DNA of 10,136 nt from Candidatus Colwelliibacteriota bacterium (GCA_014874305.1 JACWAO010000094.1:1-10136); one strand, 5' to 3'. Numbered from the stretch's first letter, positions 1 through 6,797 are shown. Translations and numbers: made by a program. Notes: generated by a model not told the origin, from the letters alone.

Positions 1-39
1 GAAGTTGCTTTTGCCGATTGCTGGATATACGATTTAATT

Positions 40-789
40 ATGAACACTAAAATACGCGATTACTTAGGAATAGCTCTAATAATACTTGCGTTAATCGGCG
101 CAGCGGGGGTCGTTACTTATCTCAATTACTACGCGCAAAACGCCGGTATAAACAGAGCTTTCGCTGTTTCGGGGAATGGCGAGGCCATAGGGATTCCCGA
201 TGTCGCGCAGGTGACCGTAAGCGTGCTTACGCAGGGAGGAAAAGACATCTCCTCTCTTCAAAGCCAGAACACCGGGAAAGCGAACGCGGTTATAAGTTTC
301 CTTGAAAAGCAAGGAGTAGACAGCAAGGACATACAAACTCAATCCTACAACCTGGAGCCTCGATACACATACTACAACTGCTCCTCGGCCAATACTTCCT
401 GTCCTCCACCAACCATAGCCGGATACACCGTCAACCAATCAATCCAGGTAAAAATCCGCGACTTTACAAAAATCGGCAGTATAGTTTCCGGTGTGGTTAA
501 TAACGGCGCCAACACGATTTCACAACTTTCTTTTACGATAGACGACCCCTCGAAGCTCGAGGACCAGGCCAGGTCGGAAGCCATATCTAAAGCCGAGGCC
601 AGGGCCCAGGCAATAGCCAAGGAAGCCGGCTTTAAGTTGGGAAAGCTAATCTCCGTAGACACAACTAATAATCAGCAACTCCCTGTTCCAATATACGGCA
701 TGGGAAGCGCTTCGGTTGCCGCTCCGAACATACAACCCGGATCGGAAAAAATATCGGTGACGGCCACTCTAAAATACGAAATAGATTAA
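40..789 (+). CDS. SIMPL-domain (DUF541) membrane-anchored protein
   Basis: This is a 249-residue protein with one N-terminal membrane segment (about residues 9-29) and an extracytoplasmic SIMPL/DUF541 domain (about 40-249). Family hallmarks visible are VSGNGEA near 43-49 followed by PDVAQVTVSV, the helix containing NAVISFLEKQGVDSKDIQT, the Y-N-L-EPRY strand near 103-109, YTVNQSIQVKI, and the C-terminal stretch rich in KAEARAQAIAKEAGF. An insertion between strands carries two cysteines (C114, C121) that could form a disulfide outside the membrane. The family has no agreed enzymatic role; some members are linked to stress or envelope functions, so no function is assigned here. The ATG at 40 puts the membrane anchor at the very N-terminus, as expected. 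No Shine-Dalgarno sequence lies upstream, and only 39 nt are visible there. The gene is followed by a hairpin with a T-run and converges on speD. Confidence 0.85.
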   Translation: MNTKIRDYLGIALIILALIGAAGVVTYLNYYAQNAGINRAFAVSGNGEAIGIPDVAQVTVSVLTQGGKDISSLQSQNTGKANAVISFLEKQGVDSKDIQTQSYNLEPRYTYYNCSSANTSCPPPTIAGYTVNQSIQVKIRDFTKIGSIVSGVVNNGANTISQLSFTIDDPSKLEDQARSEAISKAEARAQAIAKEAGFKLGKLISVDTTNNQQLPVPIYGMGSASVAAPNIQPGSEKISVTATLKYEID

Positions 790-792
790 TCG

Positions 793-839
793 CTATGATA
801 ATGAGGAAACTACAATCCCCTCATTATCTCGATAGTTTT
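793..839 (+). terminator. Probable intrinsic terminator of the SIMPL gene
   Basis: A 10-bp perfect stem pairs gataatgagg (797-806) with cctcattatc (819-828) around a 12-nt loop. The stem extends by ctat (793-796) with atag (832-835) across a 3-nt bulge, and tttt (836-839) follows. The hairpin starts 4 nt after the SIMPL stop codon, and its right arm lies inside the 3' end of speD, so the two convergent genes share it. The T-run favours the plus strand. The stem is rather AT-rich, so efficiency is uncertain. Confidence 0.5.
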
Positions 840-1214
840 AAATGATTTGCTTTTGAATTCTTCCTTCATAAGAAGGAAGGCGGGCATCGGATCCATATTT
901 CCGCAGGTAAAAACATCTATCGCGGCGTATCCATACTCCGGCCACGTATGAATAGAAATGTGAGACTCGGCAAGAAGCAGGTAACCGGTAACTCCCTGCG
1001 GAGAAAACTTATGAAACTTCGACCCTAAAATCGTAGCTTTGGCGGCGGAGGCGGCCGCGGTAAGAGTTTGCTTTACGAACTCCAGATCATCCAAGTTTTC
1101 GGAATCAAAAAAGTCCGCTATGATATGTTTCCCGAGCGGTTTATGTTCTTCAAGCGTCGTCTGTTTGTCCTCTTTCAAGGCTGGTGATTGATATCTATTC
1201 ATCGTTTTATTCAC
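810..1214 (-). CDS. speD: Pyruvoyl-dependent decarboxylase of the SpeD (AdoMet decarboxylase) family
   Basis: The proenzyme is 134 residues from GTG at 1214, or 130 from ATG at 1202. SpeD proteins self-cleave at a Glu-Ser bond to make a pyruvoyl group, and classically decarboxylate S-adenosylmethionine to supply aminopropyl groups for spermidine. The signature AESHISIHTWPEYGYAAIDVFTCG region is complete: E83-S84 is the cleavage site, with H89 and C104 at +5 and +20 from the serine, the same spacing as the processing/catalytic residues of the Thermotoga enzyme. Compared with that enzyme there are about 20 extra N-terminal residues before LGKHIIADFF, and the C-terminus stops soon after the MRG sequence. 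No spermidine synthase gene (speE) is in the window. Some SpeD homologues lacking a SpeE partner are known to decarboxylate ornithine or arginine instead, so the substrate is open. A TATAAT box sits just upstream, making the GTG potentially leaderless. Confidence 0.93.
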   Translation of the reverse strand: MNKTMNRYQSPALKEDKQTTLEEHKPLGKHIIADFFDSENLDDLEFVKQTLTAAASAAKATILGSKFHKFSPQGVTGYLLLAESHISIHTWPEYGYAAIDVFTCGNMDPMPAFLLMKEEFKSKSFKTIEIMRGL

Positions 1215-1220
1215 GCGCCG

Positions 1221-1226
1221 ATTATA
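1221..1226 (-). promoter_or_regulatory. Consensus -10 box (TATAAT) of speD
   Basis: A perfect TATAAT lies on the minus strand, with no convincing -35 hexamer 16-18 bp upstream (the sequence there is AT-rich, CTAGTT-like). Normal spacing puts transcription start at about 1214, exactly on the GTG codon. Translation would then be leaderless, or would start at ATG 1202 with a leader of about 12 nt lacking a Shine-Dalgarno sequence. The box is 95 bp downstream of the ftsZ terminator, so speD should be transcribed independently. Confidence 0.5.
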
Positions 1227-1289
1227 TACGGCTGTAATAAAAAACTAGTTTATCATACACTCTATTTTCGCGGAGTCAACCTTCGCCAG

Positions 1290-1331
1290 AGGCTACGGCG
1301 TGGCAAAGCAAGGCTACGGCTCGACAAGTAA
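1290..1331. repeat. Imperfect 21-nt tandem duplication
   Basis: The sequence aggctacggc occurs at 1290-1299 and again at 1311-1320, with partly matching flanks (gtggcaaag versus tcgacaagt). This gives two imperfect units of about 21 nt between the ftsZ terminator and the speD promoter. It may be a fragment of an intergenic repeat family; only one copy of the pair is in this window. Confidence 0.4.
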
Positions 1332-1356
1332 AACAACGCCAGGAGGCGTTGTTTTA
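1329..1356 (-). terminator. Terminator hairpin of the lepB-ftsZ operon
   Basis: A perfect 12-bp inverted repeat, taaaacaacgcc (1329-1340) and ggcgttgtttta (1345-1356), surrounds a 4-nt loop (aggA-type, 1341-1344). It lies 21 nt past the ftsZ stop codon. The base of the stem itself supplies the U-rich tract (GUUUUA on the minus-strand RNA). Because the repeat is symmetrical it could also stop transcription arriving from the plus strand. Confidence 0.78.
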
Positions 1357-1377
1357 GGAAACCGCTTTCCAGACAAA

Positions 1378-2622
1378 CTATTTCTTCTTTCTGCGCAGGA
1401 ACGCCGGTATATCAAGAGTCTCGCTTTTGTTTTCAGCTTCTTCTTCTATTACAACCTTCTTCTTATCCTCAAGGTCGGTCTTCTCCCCCCTTTCCATCAT
1501 CTTTTCCTTGCTGAAAGGGAAAAGGTTTAAAGAGTCGGCCTCGCGCCTTCTTGCGACTCCGTTAAAACCAGTAGCTATGAGAGTTATTTTTATCTGCCCT
1601 GCTTTCAATTTTCTGTCGTGATAAGCTCCGAAGATTATCTTGGCTCCCGGATCAACGTTCTCGGTGATTATCTTAGCCGCTTCATTGATTTCCGAGATTC
1701 GCATATCCCTGCCGCCGGCAACTCCGAAGAGCAGTCCTTTGGCGCCATCTACTGAAGTTTCCAAAAGAGGAGAGTTAATGGCCTGGCGGGCGGCTTTCAC
1801 GGCGCGGTCATTTCCCGACGCGATACCGACGCCTATAATCGAGGAGCCGGCATCCGCCATAATTGCTTTAATGTCCGCAAAGTCCACGTTAACCAGGCCC
1901 GTGGATGAGATTATCTCGGCTACTCCCTGTACCGCGCTTTTTAAGACCTCGTCTATCTTCTCGAAAGCCTTGATCATAGACGTATTATTGTCCACTATGT
2001 TAAAAATCCTGTCGTTCGGGATAATAAGAAGAGTGTCAACCTTGTCCTTTATGCGGCTTATGCCCTCCTCGGCAATCCTCATCCTGGCCTCCCCCTCGAA
2101 GCTAAACGGCTTGGTCACTATCGCAACTGTAAGTATTCCTTTTTCGCGGGCGATCTCGGCAACTACCGGAGCGGCTCCCGTTCCGGTTCCCCCGCCGAAT
2201 CCGGCAGTAATAAAAATCATATCGGCATCCTTGACCGACTCGCCAATCTCCTCGCGGTTTTCCTCGGCAGACTGCTTGCCGAGCTCGGGGTTCATTCCCG
2301 CTCCCTGGCCTTTCGTAACCGTCTCTCCTATGTGAATCTTGCGTCTGGCCTGGCAAGCCTCCAGGTCCTGGGCATCGGTATTAACGGCTATAAGCTCTAC
2401 GCCGCGCACAAAGTCGTTAACCATCCTGGTCAAGGCATTGCCTCCCGCGCCGCCGACTCCCACGACTTTAATCCTGACAAAGGGCTTGGAGGAGGCGGAG
2501 TGCTTCTTGGGTGATCTTACGTTTTCACCTCCCGTTTCCTCCTCTTGCGCCGCCTTAATCTTCCTAGCTTTTTTTGCCGCAACCGCCGGCTTTTTTTTAT
2601 TTTTTTTGTTTTTGTCCGCCAT
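1378..2622 (-). CDS. ftsZ: Cell division protein FtsZ
   Basis: FtsZ is the tubulin-like GTPase that polymerises into the division ring. The 414-residue protein has, in order: a basic, low-complexity N-terminal extension (1-47, many Lys/Ala), the GTP-binding domain from about 49 (VVGVGGAGGNA), the tubulin signature GGGTGTG at 143-149, the T7 synergy loop NVDFAD at 245-250 with the acidic residues needed for hydrolysis in the neighbouring subunit, the C-terminal domain to about 357, a charged linker, and the conserved tail peptide LDIPAFLRR (403-411) that in the family binds FtsA and other partners. The linker is short (about 45 residues). ATG 2622 follows the ftsA stop after one base (TAATATG), implying translational coupling. 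The N-terminal extension is longer than in most FtsZ proteins (about 10-15 residues before the core). The gene is last in its operon and is followed by a strong hairpin. Confidence 0.98.
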   Translation of the reverse strand: MADKNKKNKKKPAVAAKKARKIKAAQEEETGGENVRSPKKHSASSKPFVRIKVVGVGGAGGNALTRMVNDFVRGVELIAVNTDAQDLEACQARRKIHIGETVTKGQGAGMNPELGKQSAEENREEIGESVKDADMIFITAGFGGGTGTGAAPVVAEIAREKGILTVAIVTKPFSFEGEARMRIAEEGISRIKDKVDTLLIIPNDRIFNIVDNNTSMIKAFEKIDEVLKSAVQGVAEIISSTGLVNVDFADIKAIMADAGSSIIGVGIASGNDRAVKAARQAINSPLLETSVDGAKGLLFGVAGGRDMRISEINEAAKIITENVDPGAKIIFGAYHDRKLKAGQIKITLIATGFNGVARRREADSLNLFPFSKEKMMERGEKTDLEDKKKVVIEEEAENKSETLDIPAFLRRKKK

Positions 2623-2623
2623 A

Positions 2624-3850
2624 TTACGGTAAGAAACCTTTGATTATCCTGTTTATCAAATTGTTTTTAATCCGACCTCTGCTGTCCTTGTCCAACTCGC
2701 GATTAGAGAACGCGAGTCCCAAAACGGTCGCGTACTCCGGATTTTCCAGAATATCGGCGATGTTCGGAGATACTGTTCCAAACCGCTCCTGTCCGGCAAA
2801 GCCGATCTTCGTGGACAGTTTCAGCTCGCTTTTGAATAGCTCCGCTATGCCAGGCATCCTAGCTCCTCCTCCTACTACGACAGCCCCGCCTGGAAGGTGC
2901 CCTTCTTTACCGATGGATTTTAATTCATTATTAACAAGTTCACAAATCTCGGAAAGACGGGATTCTATTACCTCGGCTACGAACTTTTTAGAGGGGTTTC
3001 CCTTAAGAGTTTCGTCAATCTTACTGAGGTCTATGGATTCCTTTGAAGGAACATCGCGGGCGGAAGCGTATCCGTACTCCAGTTTTACTTTCTCGGCGGT
3101 TTCCACCGGAATTTTTAAGGCGACCGCCAGATCGCTCGTGATATGTCCGGCCCCGACCGCCAGTATTTTCGTATGCAAAAGTTTGTTCTCTTCGTATACG
3201 GCGAGTCCGGTCGTGTTGTATCCGATATCTACAAGGACCACGCCGACTTCTTTCTGGCTCTTGTTCAAAACGGCTTGAGAGGCCGAGAGCGGATTAAGAA
3301 TCAAGGCGGAGATACTGCCCTTGTTCATCTCCACGCATTTTATAAGATTGTTCACCGCGGGCTCGAAGGCTTCTACCAGGTAACTTACAACCTCCAGTCT
3401 CGCCCCGACTATTCCCAAGGGATCGCTTATGTCGCCCATCCCATCTACAACGAACTCTCTCGTCATGGTGTGCAGGATCATCCTGTTCGAGGAGATGTTT
3501 ACCGCCTCGGAGGCCTGAATAACCCTTTCTATGTCGTCTTTGTATATCTCCGAATTGGCGCGGGAAACGGCTATGATTCCCCTTGAGATCTGCGTCTTAA
3601 CATCCGTTCCGTTTACACCGAGGTAGATGTTCTTGAGAGCGGGCTTGGAGATTCTTGCCACTTCATTAAAAACATCTCTCAATGTTTCTATAACGTCATC
3701 GGCGTCAGCGACAACTCCTCTGCGCAATCCTTTGGATCGGCGCTCAATACTGTGTTTTATGATAATCTGCCCCTGTGGAGTCGGTTCCGCAACTACCGCT
3801 TTCACGGTATTGGAACCAACGTCTAAGCCTAGGATCGGGGTTTGTGCCAT
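2624..3850 (-). CDS. ftsA: Cell division protein FtsA
   Basis: FtsA is an actin-like ATPase that anchors FtsZ filaments to the membrane and recruits later division proteins. The 408-residue protein starts with the first phosphate motif GLDVGSNTVKAVV (8-20). The FtsA-specific 1C region lies around residues 80-165. The second phosphate motif VVLVDIGYNTTGLAVYE (204-220) and the adenosine motif AVVVGGGARMPG (323-334) are intact. The last 14 residues (KNNLINRIIKGFLP) form an amphipathic helix, the usual FtsA membrane-targeting sequence, so anchoring of FtsZ looks preserved. The gene starts 3 nt after the ybeY stop and ends 1 nt before ftsZ. No ftsQ, mur or mraZ genes flank it: division genes here sit behind translation genes, not in a classical division/cell-wall cluster. 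Confidence 0.96.
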   Translation of the reverse strand: MAQTPILGLDVGSNTVKAVVAEPTPQGQIIIKHSIERRSKGLRRGVVADADDVIETLRDVFNEVARISKPALKNIYLGVNGTDVKTQISRGIIAVSRANSEIYKDDIERVIQASEAVNISSNRMILHTMTREFVVDGMGDISDPLGIVGARLEVVSYLVEAFEPAVNNLIKCVEMNKGSISALILNPLSASQAVLNKSQKEVGVVLVDIGYNTTGLAVYEENKLLHTKILAVGAGHITSDLAVALKIPVETAEKVKLEYGYASARDVPSKESIDLSKIDETLKGNPSKKFVAEVIESRLSEICELVNNELKSIGKEGHLPGGAVVVGGGARMPGIAELFKSELKLSTKIGFAGQERFGTVSPNIADILENPEYATVLGLAFSNRELDKDSRGRIKNNLINRIIKGFLP

Positions 3851-3853
3851 GTC

Positions 3854-4234
3854 TTAATAACCCAAGATTGAAGATATTTTTTTCTCCAGATTGTGCATAT
3901 TTATTCTATCATTTTTCTCCTCGTGATTAAAGCCCAGAAGGTGAAGGAGGCCGTGAGTCAGCATCTCCTCCTGGCTCTCTCCGTGTTTTTTTATATAGGA
4001 TGGATTTATGTATATCTCGCCGAGGTGTCTGGTTTTTTTATCCAAATCCGGCCTTGGAAATTCTATTGGGGACTCAAAGGATAAAACATTGGTGGTTTTG
4101 TCCTTTCCACGATAAGCGCGGTTCAGGCGCCGCATCTCCGCAGAGGTTATAAAAAATACATCCGCCTCTGCTCTGCCGACGTCTAACAACCTTAATACCT
4201 TGCCGATAAAAATTTTGGCTTTTTCTACCCGCAT
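3854..4234 (-). CDS. ybeY: Endoribonuclease YbeY (rRNA maturation factor)
   Basis: YbeY is a zinc-dependent endoribonuclease acting in 16S rRNA 3'-end maturation and ribosome quality control. The metal site is complete: HGLLHLLGFNH gives H94, H98 and H104 in the family H-x3-H-x5-H pattern. The upstream RGKDKTTNVLSF motif (42-53) and GEIYIN strand (72-77) are also characteristic. At 126 residues it is short for the family (about 150), with the reduction in the N-terminus. The usual Asp before the third histidine is Asn (GFNH versus GYDH). ATG 4234 is 12 nt after the rpsU stop. Placement between rpsU and ftsA fits a small-subunit biogenesis role. Confidence 0.95.
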   Translation of the reverse strand: MRVEKAKIFIGKVLRLLDVGRAEADVFFITSAEMRRLNRAYRGKDKTTNVLSFESPIEFPRPDLDKKTRHLGEIYINPSYIKKHGESQEEMLTHGLLHLLGFNHEEKNDRINMHNLEKKISSILGY

Positions 4235-4246
4235 CGAGACGTGAAA

Positions 4247-4462
4247 CTACTTTCCAAAAGGTCTGGCTCTGCCAGTCTCCTCGGACCTGCGGCTACGGTG
4301 AATGGCCGACAGCCTGCGCTTAGCGCGGTTCGGCTGACGCTCGGAAAACCTTCTCCTTTTAGCCTCGAGGAGGACGCCGCTTTGTTTCACCTTTTTCGTG
4401 AAACGGTAAACCAGGCTTGACGCCTGCTCCCCTTCTTTTCTTCTTACTATGATTGCCGGCAT
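4247..4462 (-). CDS. rpsU: Small ribosomal subunit protein bS21
   Basis: This 71-residue, strongly basic protein matches bS21: an N-terminal strand (MPAIIVRRKEGE), then a helix with the family pattern L-x2-RF-x-KKVKQSGVL-x-E-x-KRRRF (about 17-40), then a basic helix with RAKRRLSAIHRSRR (46-59). bS21 binds near the 3' end of 16S rRNA and the anti-Shine-Dalgarno region and helps mRNA initiation in known bacteria. The start overlaps the HIT stop codon by one base (TAATG). The last dozen residues (SEETGRARPFGK) look unlike the usual tail, and the DNA there contains small hairpins (ctggc/gccag at 4263-4275, gcgct/agcgc at 4316-4326). A bS21 beside a HIT gene is a known arrangement in other bacteria. 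Confidence 0.9.
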   Translation of the reverse strand: MPAIIVRRKEGEQASSLVYRFTKKVKQSGVLLEAKRRRFSERQPNRAKRRLSAIHRSRRSEETGRARPFGK

Positions 4463-4884
4463 TAATTTTGTTGATTGATTGATTTTAATATTTTCGACCT
4501 GGTTTCTTGCAACGCCTCCATCGGAGGATTGTGTACGATAGAGTGGATCGATTTTCCGCCATCTCCTTCTCGCCTCGGGATTACGTGGATATGAAGATGA
4601 TCTATCGTCTGGCCACTAACTTTACCATGATTTATGCCTATTGTAAAACCTTCAGGATTAAGAGCGTCCTTGAGGAACGCGGCAACTTTCCGCACGGAAA
4701 GAAACAGCGGCTTAACAAGTTCTTCAGGCAGGTCGATTATGTTTTCGGCGTGGTTTTTAGGTATGACCACCGTATGCCCTTCTGAGAGCGGGTGAATATC
4801 TAAAAAGGCCAAGGTGAACTCGTCCTCATAAACGACTGTGGATGGAATGCTCTTGTCGGCGATTTTACAGAAAAGACAGTCCAT
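4462..4884 (-). CDS. HIT-family nucleotide-binding protein (HinT-like)
   Basis: HIT proteins are small nucleotide hydrolases/transferases, typically cleaving adenosine phosphoramidates or acyl-adenylates. The 140-residue protein has an N-terminal CLFC (C3, C6) that with H45 may hold zinc, as in many bacterial HIT proteins. The core strand is LAFLDIHPLSEGHTVVIPK (25-43), and the catalytic triad motif H96-L-H98-I-H100 precedes VIPR. Its ATG shares one base with the hisS stop (TAATG), and its own stop shares one base with the rpsU start, so it is embedded by translational coupling between hisS and rpsU. A role in clearing aminoacyl-adenylate by-products is an inference from that context and from known HinT activity on lysyl-AMP. 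An AAGG two bases upstream is the nearest thing to a Shine-Dalgarno sequence. Confidence 0.95.
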   Translation of the reverse strand: MDCLFCKIADKSIPSTVVYEDEFTLAFLDIHPLSEGHTVVIPKNHAENIIDLPEELVKPLFLSVRKVAAFLKDALNPEGFTIGINHGKVSGQTIDHLHIHVIPRREGDGGKSIHSIVHNPPMEALQETRSKILKSINQQN

Positions 4885-6185
4885 TACCTTAAACGTTTTT
4901 TTACCTCCTCCGCGGCCTTGCTTAAGGGAACGACTTCCTGCACGCCGCTTTCCATATCTCGGATGATTATACTTTCCTCATAACTCTCTTTCTGGCCGAA
5001 GATAAGAACGAGCGGAGCGTTGTTTTTAGCGGCCAGCTCCATCTGGGCCGAAAGCGATTCCTTGCTTGGCTCGTTAAACACCGGTATTCCCGCACGCCTG
5101 AACTCCTCGACTAGAGATAGGCTTTTCTTTTTAGACATATCCCCGACGTGTATGAGAAATACCTTGCCTTTCGCTTTGGGTTGTACCGAGATGCCTTTGT
5201 TCTTTATAACTTCGGCTATGCGCTCGATGCCCGCGGCCGCTCCTACGGCCGGAGTAGAGCGTCCTCCTATAAGTTCCGCCAGGTAGTCATAGCGACCGCC
5301 CGAGGCTAAGGCCGCGGTTTCTCCCTCGACAAAAGTTTCAAAAACAGTGCGGCTGTAATAATCCAATCCTCTAACCAGCCTGGGATTTAACACATAAGGA
5401 ATCTTGGCCTCATCCAGGTACTCTAAAACCTGCCGGAAGTGCTGACGGCAAGCCGGACAAAGATTATCGAGGATGACGGGAGCGGTTTGTTTGAACGGCT
5501 GGCATTTCGGATCTTTACAGTCCAGGAGGCGCAGAGGGTTTTTCTCGGCTCTGGTTTTACAATCATCGCAAATATCAAGCTTTTTATAGTACTCGGAAAG
5601 CTTTTTCTTATAGGCAGGCTGACAGGTCTTACAGCCGATGCTGTTAATCTCTATCGTTACGTTTTTTATCTTCAACTCCTCGGACAGGCGGTAAAAAGCT
5701 ATTATAATCTCCGCGTCGAAGATAGGATCCGCGCTTCCTATAATCTCCATTCCGAACTGAGTAAACTGCCTGTAGCGCATAGCCTGAGGGGTTTCGTGCC
5801 GAAAAACCGGCCCTATGTACCACAAGCGGCGCGGCTGAGGCAGGTGACTCATTCCATGCTGGATATAACTGCGCATCACGGGTGCGGTATATTCCGGCCT
5901 TAGCGCCAGATTATCCCCTCCCTTGGTCGTCAGGAGATATATCTCTTTTTCTACTATGTCCGTTCCCAATCCGACTCCTCGGACAAATAAGTCGGACTGC
6001 TCGAGGATCGGAGTATCTATGCGCAGGAAGTTATAAAACTCGCTTAAGCTCTTGGCTGTGTTTGTAATTTTTTCCACAACCGGCCACTCGTCCGGAAGAA
6101 CGTCCCGCGTTCCCTTCGGGGTCTGAAACGAATTAGAAGGTTTCTTATCCCCAGATTTGCGTTTTTCTTTGTTATCCTGTGGCAT
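4884..6185 (-). CDS. hisS: Histidyl-tRNA synthetase
   Basis: This class II aminoacyl-tRNA synthetase charges tRNA-His with histidine. Numbering from MPQDNKEK (433 residues), it shows TPKGTRDVLP (22-31), LRPEYTAPVMR (95-105), motif 2 YIGPVFRHE (123-131), the histidine-specific LVRGLDYYSRTVFE (270-283), motif 3 region GGRYDYL with GIERI (296-323), and a C-terminal anticodon-binding domain (about 340-430). A Cys-rich insertion between the catalytic motifs has eight cysteines (C185, C188, C206, C209, C223, C228, C243, C246) that could hold two zincs; similar insertions occur in a subset of bacterial HisRS. The frame is open up to an ATG at 6248, which would add 21 residues with no family similarity and overlap lepB by 77 nt. 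The ATG at 6185 overlaps lepB by only 14 nt and is preferred. The first codons are A-rich. Confidence 0.97.
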   Translation of the reverse strand: MPQDNKEKRKSGDKKPSNSFQTPKGTRDVLPDEWPVVEKITNTAKSLSEFYNFLRIDTPILEQSDLFVRGVGLGTDIVEKEIYLLTTKGGDNLALRPEYTAPVMRSYIQHGMSHLPQPRRLWYIGPVFRHETPQAMRYRQFTQFGMEIIGSADPIFDAEIIIAFYRLSEELKIKNVTIEINSIGCKTCQPAYKKKLSEYYKKLDICDDCKTRAEKNPLRLLDCKDPKCQPFKQTAPVILDNLCPACRQHFRQVLEYLDEAKIPYVLNPRLVRGLDYYSRTVFETFVEGETAALASGGRYDYLAELIGGRSTPAVGAAAGIERIAEVIKNKGISVQPKAKGKVFLIHVGDMSKKKSLSLVEEFRRAGIPVFNEPSKESLSAQMELAAKNNAPLVLIFGQKESYEESIIIRDMESGVQEVVPLSKAAEEVKKRLR

Positions 6186-6708
6186 TTGGGTAAGTAAAAA
6201 CTTTAAACTCGTTAAACGGCCAGAAGCGCAGACGAACCACTCCAACAATCAGGTTGCCGTTGAGCGGTCCCCAACTTCGCGAATCATAACTTACAATCCT
6301 ATTGTCTCCAAGGACAAAATACTGATCTTTGCCTAAAACCACGGTTTCGTTTCCAGACGTAGGCATCCCCGAGGGGAGATAACTTTGATTAACCTGCTGG
6401 CCATTAACATTTATGGTTCCGTTGCCGATGACAACCTTGTCGCCCGGGAGGCCGACTATCCTTTTTATATAGAACTCTTTCGTGTCCTGCGGGTTGTGAA
6501 ACACAATAACCTGCCCGCGTTCCGGGTGCTCAAACCTGTAGCTTATCTCATCAACCAGAAGATAGTCCCCGCTATAAAAATTAGGCTGCATGCTGGCACC
6601 TTCCACCACGAACGGCTGGGCTATATATTTATAAATAATCAGAATGGAAACCGAGGCTATGATCAGAGTTTCCAGTATTTCCCATACGTCTAAAAGATAC
6701 TTTTTCAC
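6172..6708 (-). CDS. lepB: Signal peptidase I
   Basis: LepB cleaves signal peptides from exported proteins on the outer face of the cytoplasmic membrane with a Ser-Lys dyad. The 178-residue protein has one N-terminal membrane segment (about 10-30), then EGASMQPNF with nucleophile S39, KRIVGLPGD with general base K82, and box E LGDNRIVSYDSRSWGPL (about 133-149). All boxes B-E are present, and the small size fits Gram-positive-type and reduced enzymes. The start is GTG at 6708, chosen because it begins just before the membrane segment; no in-frame ATG gives a better N-terminus. This is the first gene of a seven-gene operon ending at ftsZ. Its 3' end overlaps hisS by 14 nt. A promoter-like sequence sits 55-90 nt upstream. 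Confidence 0.97.
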   Translation of the reverse strand: MKKYLLDVWEILETLIIASVSILIIYKYIAQPFVVEGASMQPNFYSGDYLLVDEISYRFEHPERGQVIVFHNPQDTKEFYIKRIVGLPGDKVVIGNGTINVNGQQVNQSYLPSGMPTSGNETVVLGKDQYFVLGDNRIVSYDSRSWGPLNGNLIVGVVRLRFWPFNEFKVFTYPNATG

Positions 6709-6768
6709 TAAATTATCTGTTTTTTTGTTTTAAATGACTAACTAGAGCGGAACACGTTGTTTCACACG

Positions 6769-6797
6769 ATTCTAATATAATAAAGGCGGTGGGGCAA
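6769..6797 (-). promoter_or_regulatory. Candidate sigma-70-type promoter of the lepB-ftsZ operon
   Basis: On the minus strand, TTGCCC (6797-6792) is separated by exactly 17 bp from TAGAAT (6774-6769). These match the -35 consensus at 4 of 6 and the -10 consensus at 5 of 6 positions. Transcription would begin near 6762, giving a leader of about 54 nt to the lepB GTG, without a Shine-Dalgarno sequence. The -35 hexamer falls inside one copy of a 15-bp intergenic repeat. Confidence 0.45.

Noticed and set aside
1300..1530. A 76-codon plus-strand frame through the ftsZ terminator
   Set aside because: It crosses the terminator hairpin and runs antisense into ftsZ; the hydrophobic stretch comes from reading the charged FtsZ linker in reverse.
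1640..2335. A 231-codon open frame on the plus strand opposite ftsZ
   Set aside because: It is exactly antisense to the conserved FtsZ core, its protein is a Ser/Ala/Pro/Ile-rich shadow with no recognisable motif, and FtsZ coding here is certain.
2574..3278. A 234-codon open frame on the plus strand across ftsA/ftsZ
   Set aside because: It is antisense to ftsA and to the start of ftsZ, has biased composition, and begins inside the poly-T tract.
6186..6248. Upstream extension of HisRS to ATG 6248
   Set aside because: The added 21 residues have no family similarity and lie wholly inside lepB; ATG 6185 gives a normal HisRS N-terminus.
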